From Lachnospiraceae bacterium (GTDB lineage: Bacteria > Bacillota > Clostridia > Lachnospirales > Lachnospiraceae), in contig CABJBM010000004.1 of assembly GCA_902363835.1 (NCBI GenBank), forward strand, positions 124,001 to 188,000: 64,000 nt of DNA, written 5' to 3'. The position numbers and the translations under genes are program-made. The notes below the pieces were generated by a model. That model was not told the DNA's origin. It saw only the letters and a program-made list of their open reading frames with translations, and did not search any database. Below are positions 34,534-43,461 of the stretch, piece by piece; the first letter of the stretch is position 1; the number at the start of each line of letters is the position of its first letter.

Positions 34534-37500
34534 ATCAGTTTAATATTGTTGCGACAGACAACGAATCCACCGTTGTGGCGGAATATCCCCTCTCTCCACA
34601 GCACGAGGATTCCTATCAATCAGAGGCTCAGCTGGAGCAGGATTTTATCAAACAGCTTCAGGAACAAAAGTATGAGTATATCCATATTTCCAATGAAGAT
34701 GAGTTGATATCGAACCTTCGCTACCAGCTTGAAATGCTAAATGATTATGCTTTTACCGATACAGAGTGGGACTGGTTTTTCAAAAAATGTATTGCAGGTG
34801 CGAATGATGGTATTATTGAGAAAACCCGTCGCATTCAGACTGATCATGTACAAACTTTGAAACGTGATGACGGGACCACTAAGAATATATATCTGATTGA
34901 TAAAAAGTGTATTCACAATAATCGGCTGCAGGTATTTAATCAGTACGAAGAGCCAAACGGAACGTATTCTGTACGTTATGACGTAACTATCCTTGTGAAT
35001 GGACTGCCGTTAATACATGTCGAACTAAAAAGGCGGGGAGTAGCTATCCGGGAAGCATTTAATCAAATTGATCGTTATCAGCGGGACAGTTTTTGGGCTG
35101 TGTATGGTCTGTTTGAATATGTGCAGATTTTTATTATAAGCAATGGTACCCATACCAAATATTATAGTAATACTACACGTAGTCATCATATCAAGGAAAC
35201 GAACGAGAATGAGCGACAAAATCGAAAAAAGACAAGCAACAGTTTTGAGTTTACAAGCTTTTGGGCCGATGCAACCAATAAAATTATTGCCGATTTGAAA
35301 GATTTTACCAAAACTTTTTTTGAGAAGCATACAATTCTTAATATCCTTACTCACTATTGTGTCTTTACATCAGAAGATTTGCTGCTTGTTATGCGTCCTT
35401 ATCAAATTGCGGCAACCGAAAAAATTTTAAATCGTATTGCAATTGCAACCAATTACAAAAAATATGGTACTATAGATGGCGGAGGGTACATCTGGCATAC
35501 AACCGGCAGTGGAAAAACGCTCACCAGCTTTAAAACTGCGCAACTTGCCAGCGGATTATCTTATATTGATAAGGTATTATTTGTGGTTGACCGCAAGGAT
35601 TTGGACTACCAGACCATGAAGGAATATGATCGCTTTGAAAAAGGGGCCGCAAATAGCAATACTTCTACGAGAATCCTCCAAAAACAGTTGGAGAGTGAAT
35701 CTGCAAAAATAATTATAACTACAATACAAAAGCTTGATAAGTTTATTACAAGCAATAAAATCCATGATGTTTACAAAAAACATATTGTGATCATTTTTGA
35801 CGAATGCCACCGTTCGCAATTTGGCGATATGCATCGTCGGATTACAAAGGTATTTCAAAAATATCATTTATTTGGTTTTACTGGTACACCGATATTTTCG
35901 GCAAACGCAGGTTCCGGCGGTGATCCCATGCTTAAAACAACCCCACAGACCTTTGGAGATAAACTCCATACATATACCATTGTTGATGCAATTAATGACG
36001 GTAATGTTTTACCTTTTCGTATTGACTACGTAAATACTATTAAAATGGCATCAGATGTCAGAGATGAACAGGTTCGTGCGATTAATGTGGAAAAGGCTTT
36101 AGCTGCGCCTGAACGTGTAAGAGAGATTGTAAAATATATTTTGGAACATTTTGATCAGAAAACAAAACGCAATGAAAACCGCTCTTACTACGAGTATAGG
36201 GTGATTCGAAATGTCAAGGAAATGGCAAAATCAAAAAATAATATTGTACATGAAGAAAAAGTTACCAAGCAGGTAAACGGGTTTAACTCAATTTTTGCCG
36301 TTGCCTCTATTCCGATGGCAATGAAATATTATAATGAATTTAAAAAGCAAATGAATCAGACAGGGAAACGGCTGACTATTGCAACTATTTTTAGTTATAC
36401 ACCCAATGAAGAGGATCCTGAAGAGGATTTTGATAATGATAGACTTGATAAAAGCAGTCGGGATTTTCTTGAATTGGCTATTGCTGATTATAATGAGGCC
36501 TTCAATGCCAATTATGATACCTCTACCGATAAGTTTCAAAACTACTATAAAGACGTATCCTTGCGAATGAAAAATCGTGAAATTGATTTACTCATTGTTG
36601 TTAATATGTTCCTTACAGGCTTTGATGCAACTACACTTAACACCCTATGGGTAGATAAAAATCTGCGTCAGCACGGGTTAATCCAGGCCTTCAGTCGCAC
36701 TAACCGTATATTAAACAGCGTTAAAACCTTTGGGAACATTGTCTGCTTTCGTGATTTAAAACAAGCCACTGATGACGCTATTGCTCTTTTTGGAGATAAA
36801 GAGGCCGGTGGAATTGTTTTGTTAAAAACTTATGCCGATTATTACAATGGATTTGAAGAAAATGGAAGACATAAATCGGGATATGTGGAATTTATACAAA
36901 TGCTGATGTCAGTCTATCCGTTAGGTTTTGCCATTGTTGGAGAAGAAGCACAGAAAGATTTCATTCGCCTTTTTGGTGCAATTCTGCGACTCAAAAATAT
37001 ACTTACTTCTTTTGATGATTTTGCCGGAAATGAAGTTTTATCTGTGCGTGATTTTCAAGATTACCAAAGCATTTATCTGGATTTATATCAAACCTTTGGT
37101 AAGCGAACGGATTCAGAAAAAGAAGATATAAATAACGACATTGTTTTTGAGATTGAGCTTGTGAAGCAGATTGAGGTTAACATTGATTATATTCTTATGC
37201 TGGTTTCAAAATATCATGAGTCCAATTGTGCGGACAAAAGTCTTCTTACTGACATACGGAAGGCGGTTGATTCCAGTATTGAACTTCGGAGCAAGAAGGA
37301 ACTTATCGAAGATTTTATTTCTCGAATTAACATTGAGAGTGATGTAGATAAAGATTGGGAGTCCTTTGTACTTGCGCAAAAGGAAGCTGACTTAACTGCA
37401 CTTATTGAAGAAGAAAGATTGAAGCCTGAGATAACCTATAAGCTTATTGAGAACGCATTTCATGATGGTACGCTTAAAACAACAGGCACGGATATTGATA

Positions 37501-37610
37501 AAATTTTGCCTCCGGTTTCTCGTTTTAGCAGAGAGAACAATCGAACAGAAAAGAAGCAGAATATTGTTGAAAAATTATTGATATTCTTTGAAAAATATCG
37601 AGGATTGTGA
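34530..37610 (+). CDS. hsdR: Type I restriction enzyme endonuclease subunit HsdR
   Basis: 1026 residues. The N-terminal nuclease domain has the PD-ExK core VELKRRGV near residue 170. The helicase motor has Walker A WHTTGSGKT near residue 325, the IIFDECHRSQFG box near residue 425, GFTGTPIF near residue 450 and motif VI QAFSRTNRI near residue 720. It translocates and cuts unmodified DNA. All type I subunits appear intact, so the system may be active. Confidence 0.95.
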   Translation: MNQFNIVATDNESTVVAEYPLSPQHEDSYQSEAQLEQDFIKQLQEQKYEYIHISNEDELISNLRYQLEMLNDYAFTDTEWDWFFKKCIAGANDGIIEKTRRIQTDHVQTLKRDDGTTKNIYLIDKKCIHNNRLQVFNQYEEPNGTYSVRYDVTILVNGLPLIHVELKRRGVAIREAFNQIDRYQRDSFWAVYGLFEYVQIFIISNGTHTKYYSNTTRSHHIKETNENERQNRKKTSNSFEFTSFWADATNKIIADLKDFTKTFFEKHTILNILTHYCVFTSEDLLLVMRPYQIAATEKILNRIAIATNYKKYGTIDGGGYIWHTTGSGKTLTSFKTAQLASGLSYIDKVLFVVDRKDLDYQTMKEYDRFEKGAANSNTSTRILQKQLESESAKIIITTIQKLDKFITSNKIHDVYKKHIVIIFDECHRSQFGDMHRRITKVFQKYHLFGFTGTPIFSANAGSGGDPMLKTTPQTFGDKLHTYTIVDAINDGNVLPFRIDYVNTIKMASDVRDEQVRAINVEKALAAPERVREIVKYILEHFDQKTKRNENRSYYEYRVIRNVKEMAKSKNNIVHEEKVTKQVNGFNSIFAVASIPMAMKYYNEFKKQMNQTGKRLTIATIFSYTPNEEDPEEDFDNDRLDKSSRDFLELAIADYNEAFNANYDTSTDKFQNYYKDVSLRMKNREIDLLIVVNMFLTGFDATTLNTLWVDKNLRQHGLIQAFSRTNRILNSVKTFGNIVCFRDLKQATDDAIALFGDKEAGGIVLLKTYADYYNGFEENGRHKSGYVEFIQMLMSVYPLGFAIVGEEAQKDFIRLFGAILRLKNILTSFDDFAGNEVLSVRDFQDYQSIYLDLYQTFGKRTDSEKEDINNDIVFEIELVKQIEVNIDYILMLVSKYHESNCADKSLLTDIRKAVDSSIELRSKKELIEDFISRINIESDVDKDWESFVLAQKEADLTALIEEERLKPEITYKLIENAFHDGTLKTTGTDIDKILPPVSRFSRENNRTEKKQNIVEKLLIFFEKYRGL

Positions 37611-37850
37611 TTAATAGTTCCATTTTATACGTTTATAGCAGTAGTTAAAAGTAAGATATGTATAATAAAAGAGATATTAAGAGCGTAAGGAGGTAAGGAA
37701 ATTGAGAGAACCTACAATATATTCCTTACTATAAATATAACCTCTTGGGTTATTGGAGTATATGGAATAAAAGAAAAGTGAACGCTTATAGTTCGTCAAT
37801 ATAGAAAATAGGTTTTCCGATTAAATAGAGGGCAGTTTGACTTAAATATT
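37611..37850 (+). other. Intergenic region with a short translated leader candidate
   Basis: AAGGAGG (37688-37694) precedes a TTG-started 10-codon frame (37703-37735). GTAAGGAA (37693-37700) and TTCCTTAC (37722-37729) are inverted around its start, so the ribosome site could be sequestered. A similar arrangement recurs at 37851-37909. Confidence 0.35.
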
Positions 37851-37909
37851 ATAACCGTGAGAATACTTCAGGAGGTAAACTTCATGTATAAAGAAATTCT
37901 CACGGTTAT
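37851..37909 (+). repeat. Perfect 14-bp inverted repeat enclosing a ribosome site and start codon
   Basis: ATAACCGTGAGAAT (37851-37864) and ATTCTCACGGTTAT (37896-37909) are exact reverse complements around a 31-base loop that contains AGGAGG (37870-37875) and the ATG of a 24-codon ORF. The right arm is inside that ORF. Confidence 0.8.
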
Positions 37910-37958
37910 TCTGAAAGCAGTTACCTGCATTCTTGAATTATTAGGAAAAGATGAATAA
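37884..37958 (+). CDS. 24-aa hydrophobic small ORF in a hairpin
   Basis: The ORF reads MYKEILTVILKAVTCILELL and four further residues (GKDE) before TAA 37956-37958. It has a perfect AGGAGG at eight-base spacing. The centre is a hydrophobic helix with charged ends, like small membrane toxins or membrane-associated peptides. The start lies in a hairpin loop and a strong terminator follows within ten bases, so this is a compact self-contained transcription unit. Confidence 0.55.
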   Translation: MYKEILTVILKAVTCILELLGKDE

Positions 37959-37966
37959 TCGGACCA

Positions 37967-37998
37967 ATCCCCAGGCACTCAGAGGCCTGGGGATTTTT
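37967..37998 (+). terminator. Strong terminator after the 24-codon ORF
   Basis: ATCCCCAGGC and GCCTGGGGAT form a GC-rich stem followed by TTTTT. Confidence 0.9.
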
Positions 37999-38078
37999 TG
38001 CGGAAAATATCAGGTGTAAGAGAACTTGCGGCTTTATGAAATATGCAGCTTTTCAGGGTAGGCCTGGTAATCCGCCGA

Positions 38079-38113
38079 ACCCTCCCGCCTTTGGCTACCG
38101 GAGGGTATTTTAT
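38079..38113 (+). terminator. Hairpin before the DUF932 gene
   Basis: ACCCTCC (38079-38085) and GGAGGGT (38100-38106) pair around a 14-base loop followed by ATTTTATT. A possible terminator or leader hairpin for the large accessory gene block that follows. Confidence 0.6.
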
Positions 38114-38245
38114 TGTTCAGAAAGGGGGGGGGGAGAAAACATGTGCAATGACGAAAAAGAATGGTAAAAGAGGTTGATGTACATGAAAAATCATGTAAGA
38201 GACACAAAAATAAGATCAACGAATCAAGGACAGGAGGAAAGAAGA

Positions 38246-39181
38246 ATGGCTGCAGAAGTTGAAACAATGTTCTACACAGGAAGAAAGGTGCCCTGGCATG
38301 GCCTTGGCACTTCCGTATCAGAGGCTCCCACCTCAGAATCAGCCCTGGAGCTTGCCGGGCTTAACTGGCGGGTCATCCAGAAAGATATCATGACCAATGA
38401 CGGCATTCCCGTTTTGGGATTTAAGGCAAATGTAAGGGACAATGATGAACGGATACTGGGCGTAGTGACGGACCGGTATAAGGTGGTGCAGAATCAGGAG
38501 GCATTTGCCTTTACGGACGAACTGTTAGGAGAAGGGGTCACGTATGAAACGGCTGGCTCCTTACAGGAGGGGCGGCGGACCTGGATTCTGGCAAAGCTTC
38601 CCCAGCGGTATATCATCAGCGGGGATGAGGTCACGCCCTATCTGGTATTTATGAACAGTCATGATGGATCAGGTTCCATCAAGGTGGCAATGACACCGAT
38701 CCGTGTGGTGTGCTTAAACACGCTGAACCTGGCGCTGTCCACGACAAAACGTTCCTGGTCCACCAATCATGTGGGTGACATCAGGGGAAAGATGGAGGAT
38801 GCGAGATATACGCTTTTATATGCAGATGCCTATATGGCAGAGCTTGGAAAAAGCATTGACCAGTTGAACCGGCAGAAACTGACGGATAAACAGGTCTATG
38901 AATATATTGACGCCTTGTTCCCATTGCTTGACAACGCTACAGATCAGCAGCTGAAAAACATGCGTAAGATGAAAGAAGAAGTAAGAGACCGGTATTATTC
39001 CGCCCCAGACTTACAGCATGTAGGGAAGAATGCATACCGGTTTGTCAACGCAGTCTCTGATTTTGCCACTCATTCCAAGCCACTCCGGGAACGGACGAAT
39101 TACCGGGAGAGTTTATTTGCCCGGACGGTGGACGGTAATTACATGATCGATAAAGCATATGCGCTGGTAACAGCGGCGTAA
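38246..39181 (+). CDS. DUF932 (phage/plasmid-like) protein
   Basis: About 311 residues. VPWHGLGTSVSEAPTSESAL, MNSHDGSGSIKVAMTPIRVV and CLNTLNLAL are hallmarks of DUF932, a family of unknown biochemical function on phages, plasmids and ICEs, similar to the phage LGT_TIGR03299 group. ATG 38246 follows AGGAGG by eight bases; an in-frame start at 38174 has none. It heads a same-strand block of recombination genes running to about 49.6 kb. Confidence 0.85.
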   Translation: MAAEVETMFYTGRKVPWHGLGTSVSEAPTSESALELAGLNWRVIQKDIMTNDGIPVLGFKANVRDNDERILGVVTDRYKVVQNQEAFAFTDELLGEGVTYETAGSLQEGRRTWILAKLPQRYIISGDEVTPYLVFMNSHDGSGSIKVAMTPIRVVCLNTLNLALSTTKRSWSTNHVGDIRGKMEDARYTLLYADAYMAELGKSIDQLNRQKLTDKQVYEYIDALFPLLDNATDQQLKNMRKMKEEVRDRYYSAPDLQHVGKNAYRFVNAVSDFATHSKPLRERTNYRESLFARTVDGNYMIDKAYALVTAA

Positions 39182-39195
39182 AGGAGGGAAAAACC

Positions 39196-39570
39196 ATGTA
39201 TGTTCGTGATGAAGAAGAGTTTGGTCAGGCAGTACGGGAGGGAAACGACCGGATTGAATTGGAGGGAGACCTGGCTGCTAAGGTAAAGAAGCTGTATAAG
39301 ATCAACCTCGCTCTTTGGAGCTTTTGCCTGGTCTGTTTGGGGGTAGCTATCATAGCGCTTATGCAGGTGCCCATAACGGGCGGTGCTTCTGGTGTTGTCA
39401 GCCTGGTTGCCGGGACGCCTGCGGCCGCCATTTTAGGAACAGAAGCAGCGGTGACAGCCGTCATGATCGGAGTAGCCGGCGGCGGTATTGGGGTTTTGAA
39501 AAAATTAAGGCGGGATTATCGGATAGCAACAGGAAAAAACGGGCGAATTATTGTATATTTGAAAAAGTAA
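39196..39570 (+). CDS. Small membrane protein, function unknown
   Basis: 124 residues with two predicted membrane helices (INLALWSFCLVCLGVAIIAL and TEAAVTAVMIGVAGGGIGVL) separated by a Gly/Ala-rich loop. Short charged tails lie at both ends. GGAGG precedes the ATG. It follows the DUF932 gene by 14 bases. Family not recognised. Confidence 0.65.
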   Translation: MYVRDEEEFGQAVREGNDRIELEGDLAAKVKKLYKINLALWSFCLVCLGVAIIALMQVPITGGASGVVSLVAGTPAAAILGTEAAVTAVMIGVAGGGIGVLKKLRRDYRIATGKNGRIIVYLKK

Positions 39571-39596
39571 GGTGGGTTGGGTGGTATCATCTGTCG

Positions 39597-39632
39597 GTCC
39601 CAGGAGATATTCCATTTGGGATCTCCTGGGAC
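39597..39632 (+). promoter_or_regulatory. Perfect 12-bp hairpin between two accessory genes
   Basis: GTCCCAGGAGAT (39597-39608) and ATCTCCTGGGAC (39621-39632) are exact inverted repeats. No T-run follows; instead AAAGGAGG of the next gene lies four bases downstream. This suits a leader hairpin or mRNA processing or stability element better than a terminator. Confidence 0.55.
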
Positions 39633-39654
39633 TTGATAAAGGAGGCTGCTGGAT

Positions 39655-39921
39655 ATGCAGGGGAAATTACAAAGGGAAGTAATTGAGCCGGAGAAAGCAG
39701 TTCCTGTAAATAAGCGGTGGGAGAACCTGCGTATGTGCAGGGACTTTGAACCATTGCTGGCTGGAGCGTGTCCTGATGTCCTTGATCTGTACGAGAGGCA
39801 GATCACAGAATACCTGGCTATGACGGAACTGACCGAAAGTTATCTTAGAGAGGTCCCAAGAAGTGTCTGTTGGTATGAGGGGCTTGTTAGTACAGAAATG
39901 CTGTTAATGGAACTATTATAG
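39655..39921 (+). CDS. Hypothetical ICE-type protein (88 aa)
   Basis: An acidic helical protein (VNKRWENLRMCRDFEPLLAG, then DLYERQITEYLAMTELTESY) with no recognised domain. GGAGG precedes the ATG by ten bases. It sits between the leader hairpin and radC in the accessory block. Confidence 0.55.
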   Translation: MQGKLQREVIEPEKAVPVNKRWENLRMCRDFEPLLAGACPDVLDLYERQITEYLAMTELTESYLREVPRSVCWYEGLVSTEMLLMELL

Positions 39922-40031
39922 GATGTTTGGAAAAAATTCTGTAAGGGTGGAAAAAATAAATGGAGAAAAAGGGAAGCATCCTGTCTGGCAGAAGGAAGCA
40001 TCCTCTTTTCGTTTGGAAAGGAGGCTCGCAG

Positions 40032-40553
40032 GTGAAATGTGGAATACAAGAAAAAAAGATCGTTGACATGATGAAACGGCCAAGCCCGAAAAAGATTGTC
40101 AGCATGATTCACCTTCAGATGGTAAAGGAGGGCAGGACCTTATGCGGGATGAAATGTTTTTCCTCCCCTCTGGAAGCAGTTGAGGCGGTAAGGCCCTTAC
40201 TTGATCTGGCAGACAGGGAAATGGTCCTTGTCATGTCATTAAATGGAAAGCTGGAGCCTATGGCGGCGGAAGTAGCCGCGGTTGGAGGCGTCAGCATGTG
40301 CAGTGTGGACGTAAGGAATATTTTTAAACATGCTCTTTTAAATAACGCTTCCTATGTAATTTGCTTTCATAATCATTTATCAGGAGACCCAAAGCCCAGC
40401 GGTGAGGACCAGGCGATTACTAGGAGAATCCGGGAATGCGGAAATCTGCTGGGAATTTACCTGGTGGATCATATCATTGTGGGGGAGACCGGGTTTTATA
40501 GTTTCAAAGAGCAGGGCCTGATCAATCCGGAGGATTCCAACGAAGCGGCCTGA
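40032..40553 (+). CDS. RadC-like JAMM-domain protein
   Basis: About 173 residues from GTG 40032, which has GGAGG seven bases upstream; an in-frame ATG at 39960 would add 24 residues. The MPN+/JAMM core is complete: MVLVMSLNGK strand, then CFHNHLSGDPKPSGED with the metal-binding His-x-His and Asp. RadC-like proteins are widespread on mobile elements; a DNA repair role is traditional but the biochemical function is unresolved. The helix-hairpin-helix domain of chromosomal RadC is absent. The following YqaJ gene begins shortly after. Confidence 0.88.
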   Translation: MKCGIQEKKIVDMMKRPSPKKIVSMIHLQMVKEGRTLCGMKCFSSPLEAVEAVRPLLDLADREMVLVMSLNGKLEPMAAEVAAVGGVSMCSVDVRNIFKHALLNNASYVICFHNHLSGDPKPSGEDQAITRRIRECGNLLGIYLVDHIIVGETGFYSFKEQGLINPEDSNEAA

Positions 40554-40624
40554 TGGGCGGCTCTAAACCGAATATAGGAAGATCATTTGTAATACAGAAT
40601 ATTATTACAAGAAGGAGGCTGTCT

Positions 40625-41554
40625 ATGTCAAAAAACATATCAACCGCAGAGTTAACCCATGAAGAATGGTTACGATTAAGAAAGACTGGAATCGGCGGTT
40701 CCGATGCCGGGGCTATATGTGGTTTAGATCCTTATGCAAGCCCTATGAGCGTTTATCAGGATAAGACCACTATGGAAGTGGAAGAAATTGATAATGAAGC
40801 CATGCGTCAGGGAAGAGACTTAGAGGCTTACGTTGCTAGGCGGTTCATGGAAGCAACCGGGCTAAAGGTGAGACGCTCTAATATGATGTACCGCAGTGAA
40901 GAGCATCCTTTTATGCTTGCGGATGTGGACCGGCTGATTGTGGGAAAGGATGCAGGGCTGGAATGTAAGACGGCTAGCGCCTATAACATGGATAAATGGA
41001 AGGAGGATGAAATCCCTGCCCATTACTTGATCCAATGCCATCATTATATGAGTGTAACCGGGAAGCAGACCTGGTACATTGCCGTGGTTATTTTAGGCTG
41101 TGGGTTTAAATATGCCGAAATCCCAAGAGATGAGGACTTGATCAAGAACCTTGTTTCCATTGAAGAACAGTTCTGGAACAGTCATGTAGTGAAGCGGATC
41201 ATACCGGACCCGGATGGTTCCGAAGCCTGCGATGAAGTGCTGGAGCAGTATTTTCACACGGCCAGAAAAAATTCAGCCATTCAGCTGACCGGATTTGACG
41301 ATAAAATTCGGCGCAGGCTGGAGATCGTGAAGCTGATGGACAAGCTGGGAGAGGAGAAGAACCAGATCGACCAGCAGATTAAGCTGTTCATGAAGGACCA
41401 TGAAATGGCTTACAATGAAAAGTACCGCGTGACCTGGAGCAACGTGGACACGCTTCATCTGGATTCCAAACGGATCAAGGCAGAGAAACCGGAAATTTAT
41501 ACAGAATTCAGTTACAGGACCAGTTCCAGGCGGTTCAGAATCAAGGCGGCGTAA
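40625..41554 (+). CDS. YqaJ-type viral recombinase/exonuclease
   Basis: About 309 residues. TGIGGSDAGAICGLDPYASP near residue 25, FMLADVDRLIVGKDAGLECKT near 110 and QCHHYMSVTG near 140 form the PD-(D/E)xK nuclease core of the YqaJ/lambda-exonuclease family. It resects DNA ends to give single strands for the RecT annealing protein encoded downstream. ATG 40625 follows AAGGAGG; the frame is open from 40553. Confidence 0.9.
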   Translation: MSKNISTAELTHEEWLRLRKTGIGGSDAGAICGLDPYASPMSVYQDKTTMEVEEIDNEAMRQGRDLEAYVARRFMEATGLKVRRSNMMYRSEEHPFMLADVDRLIVGKDAGLECKTASAYNMDKWKEDEIPAHYLIQCHHYMSVTGKQTWYIAVVILGCGFKYAEIPRDEDLIKNLVSIEEQFWNSHVVKRIIPDPDGSEACDEVLEQYFHTARKNSAIQLTGFDDKIRRRLEIVKLMDKLGEEKNQIDQQIKLFMKDHEMAYNEKYRVTWSNVDTLHLDSKRIKAEKPEIYTEFSYRTSSRRFRIKAA

Positions 41555-41705
41555 TCACTGGAAGGGTTCCGTGCTGTCAAAGCTTAAGTTTCCTGCATCA
41601 CCTGGTTTTTCATAAGGTAAGAGAGCGGGATCAAACGGTAATGATATATTCAGTTGTTGATTCCAGACGTGATTATATGAATTTAATATTTTGATTGTTG
41701 ATGAG

Positions 41706-41733
41706 AGGACCGTCTGAGAGGATGGTCCTTTTT
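41706..41733 (+). terminator. Terminator or attenuator before recT
   Basis: AGGACC (41706-41711) and GGTCCT (41724-41729) with a 12-base loop, followed by TTTTTC, in the 200-base gap before recT. Confidence 0.65.
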
Positions 41734-41752
41734 CAATGGAAAGGTGGAAACA

Positions 41753-42553
41753 ATGGCAGTTGATGTAAAAAATGAATTGGAGAGAAAGGCTTCCGGTCAG
41801 AACAGCCAAGTGAAGCTGACAAAAAGCATGACAATCGCAGACATGGTAAAGGCGCTGGAACCGGAAATCAAACGGGCACTGCCTGCGGTACTGACCCCGG
41901 AACGTTTTACAAGGATGGCGCTGTCCGCCATCAATAACACGCCGGAGCTGGCAGGCTGTACTCCCATGTCCTTTATTGCAGCCATGATGAATGCCGCCCA
42001 GCTTGGATTAGAGCCTAATACGAAGCTGGGGCAGGCATTTTTAATCCCTTATAAAAACAAAGGTGTGCTGGAATGCCAGTTTCAGATTGGATATAAAGGC
42101 ATGATAGACTTAGCTTACCGTACAGGGCAGATCCAGGTGATTCAAGGGCAGGCCGTGCGGGAGTTCGATTACTTTGAATATCAATACGGGCTGGACCCCA
42201 AGCTGGTCCACCGTCCGGGAGAGGAGGAACGGGGAGAGATCACGTTTATTTACGGCCTGTTCCGGCTATCCAATGGAGGGTATGGATTTGAGGTCAGCAA
42301 TAAGGCAGATATGGATGCGTTTGCCGCTAAATATTCGAAATCCTTTGGGAGCAAGTACAGTCCGTGGACGGAGAATTATGAGGATATGGCGAAAAAGACA
42401 GTCATTAAGCGGGCGCTGAAATATGCACCGGTATCTGTGGATTTCCAAAAGGCCATGTCCATGGATGAAACGATTAAGACAGAGATTTCCGTGGATATGA
42501 GCGAAATCCGGAATGAGTGTCCGGAGATATCAGAAAACGGAGAGGCAGCATGA
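41753..42553 (+). CDS. recT: RecT-family single-strand annealing protein
   Basis: About 266 residues. ALPAVLTPERFTRMALSAIN, CTPMSFIAAMMNAAQLGLEP and QIGYKGMIDLAYRTGQIQV are typical of RecT. It anneals complementary single strands and works with the YqaJ nuclease in phage-type recombination, which may help the element repair or rearrange. ATG 41753 follows AAAGGTGG; a GTG at 41744 is in frame. The next gene starts 4 bases before its stop codon ends. Confidence 0.93.
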   Translation: MAVDVKNELERKASGQNSQVKLTKSMTIADMVKALEPEIKRALPAVLTPERFTRMALSAINNTPELAGCTPMSFIAAMMNAAQLGLEPNTKLGQAFLIPYKNKGVLECQFQIGYKGMIDLAYRTGQIQVIQGQAVREFDYFEYQYGLDPKLVHRPGEEERGEITFIYGLFRLSNGGYGFEVSNKADMDAFAAKYSKSFGSKYSPWTENYEDMAKKTVIKRALKYAPVSVDFQKAMSMDETIKTEISVDMSEIRNECPEISENGEAA

Positions 42554-42912
42554 AAGCGGATGGTTCTGGTAGAAAAGTTGCTTCTCCGGCAGCCAGGCAG
42601 TCCGGACAGTTTCCAAAGAAGTGCTTTTTTACGAATGGGACTTATAAGGATCTGGAAGCATTCCGTCATTCCCTGGACAGCCCCTGTTATATCCCGGATA
42701 GGACCGGGCGCTGCTATACCGGAGAGGAGCTTCTTGAAATGAGCCTGGGGCAGAAGGAGATCGCAGAGGAAATGTTCCTAAGTATTACCGGACAGGACCC
42801 GGAGGCATGGCTTGATGAGCAGTTTCGGATTGGGGAATTGGCGATCTGCTCTGTTTGCGGGCGTATCTACCAGAGCTATATGAGAAAGGACTGCCCCCTG
42901 TGCAGGAAATAA
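42550..42912 (+). CDS. Hypothetical protein with C-terminal zinc ribbon
   Basis: About 120 residues. The C-terminus has CSVCGRIYQSYMRKDCPLC, a four-cysteine zinc knuckle. The middle contains CYIPDRTGRCYTGEELLEMS. ATG 42550 overlaps the recT stop and follows GGAGAGG, so it is co-translated with recT. Possibly a recombination accessory; the family is not recognised. Confidence 0.65.
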   Translation: MKADGSGRKVASPAARQSGQFPKKCFFTNGTYKDLEAFRHSLDSPCYIPDRTGRCYTGEELLEMSLGQKEIAEEMFLSITGQDPEAWLDEQFRIGELAICSVCGRIYQSYMRKDCPLCRK

Positions 42913-42999
42913 GCAGATTCAGGAGCATTATCATGGGGCACACTATTTTATCTGTGCAGGGGTGCTCCTGCCGTGGAAAGAAAAGGAAGGTGATAAAAA

Positions 43000-43269
43000 A
43001 TGAGTGTGGAAGATTTACTGGATCAGGTAATCTGTGAAAGGATTGAGATGCTTTTAAATGCCCGTCCGGAGGGACCTGTCCCGAAGGAAGCAGGCTTTGA
43101 GCATAAAATGGAAGGTCTCCTGGAACAATTGGGAAAGGAATGGAAAGAGGAAATGGAAACGTTCTGGGATGACTGGATCGCCCGGTGTGCTGATGAGAAC
43201 CGGTATTTATATTTCGCCGGCGTGAAGGATGGGTTCCGCATCTACAGAATGATGCTGGAAAAAGAATGA
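43000..43269 (+). CDS. Hypothetical protein (89 aa)
   Basis: An acidic helical protein (MSVEDLLDQVICERIEMLLN, then WKEEMETFWDDWIARCADEN, ending FRIYRMMLEKE). AAGGAAGGTG precedes the ATG. Small proteins of this type are frequent in conjugative-element DNA-metabolism blocks; function unknown. Confidence 0.55.
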   Translation: MSVEDLLDQVICERIEMLLNARPEGPVPKEAGFEHKMEGLLEQLGKEWKEEMETFWDDWIARCADENRYLYFAGVKDGFRIYRMMLEKE

Positions 43270-43393
43270 ATCAAGGAACAGAAACGGAGGTCTTTGGCGG
43301 ACAACAGAGAAAAAACATCGTTTTATAAAATTTAAGAAAGGTTCCTGATGAAAACAGCATAAAGTTTTTGAACTGTCAGGAAGAAGCATGGAG

Positions 43394-43425
43394 AGAAGCA
43401 TTCGAAAAGGGATGCTTCTTTTTTA
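43394..43425 (+). terminator. Terminator within the accessory block
   Basis: AGAAGCAT (43394-43401) and ATGCTTCT (43412-43419) with a 10-base loop followed by TTTTTT; a further GAAGCAT copy at 43383 could form an alternative pairing. The surrounding 190 bases (43270-43461) hold no gene. Confidence 0.75.
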
Positions 43426-43461
43426 AGTAGATAAGGGAATCAAAAGATATAAAGGCAGGGA

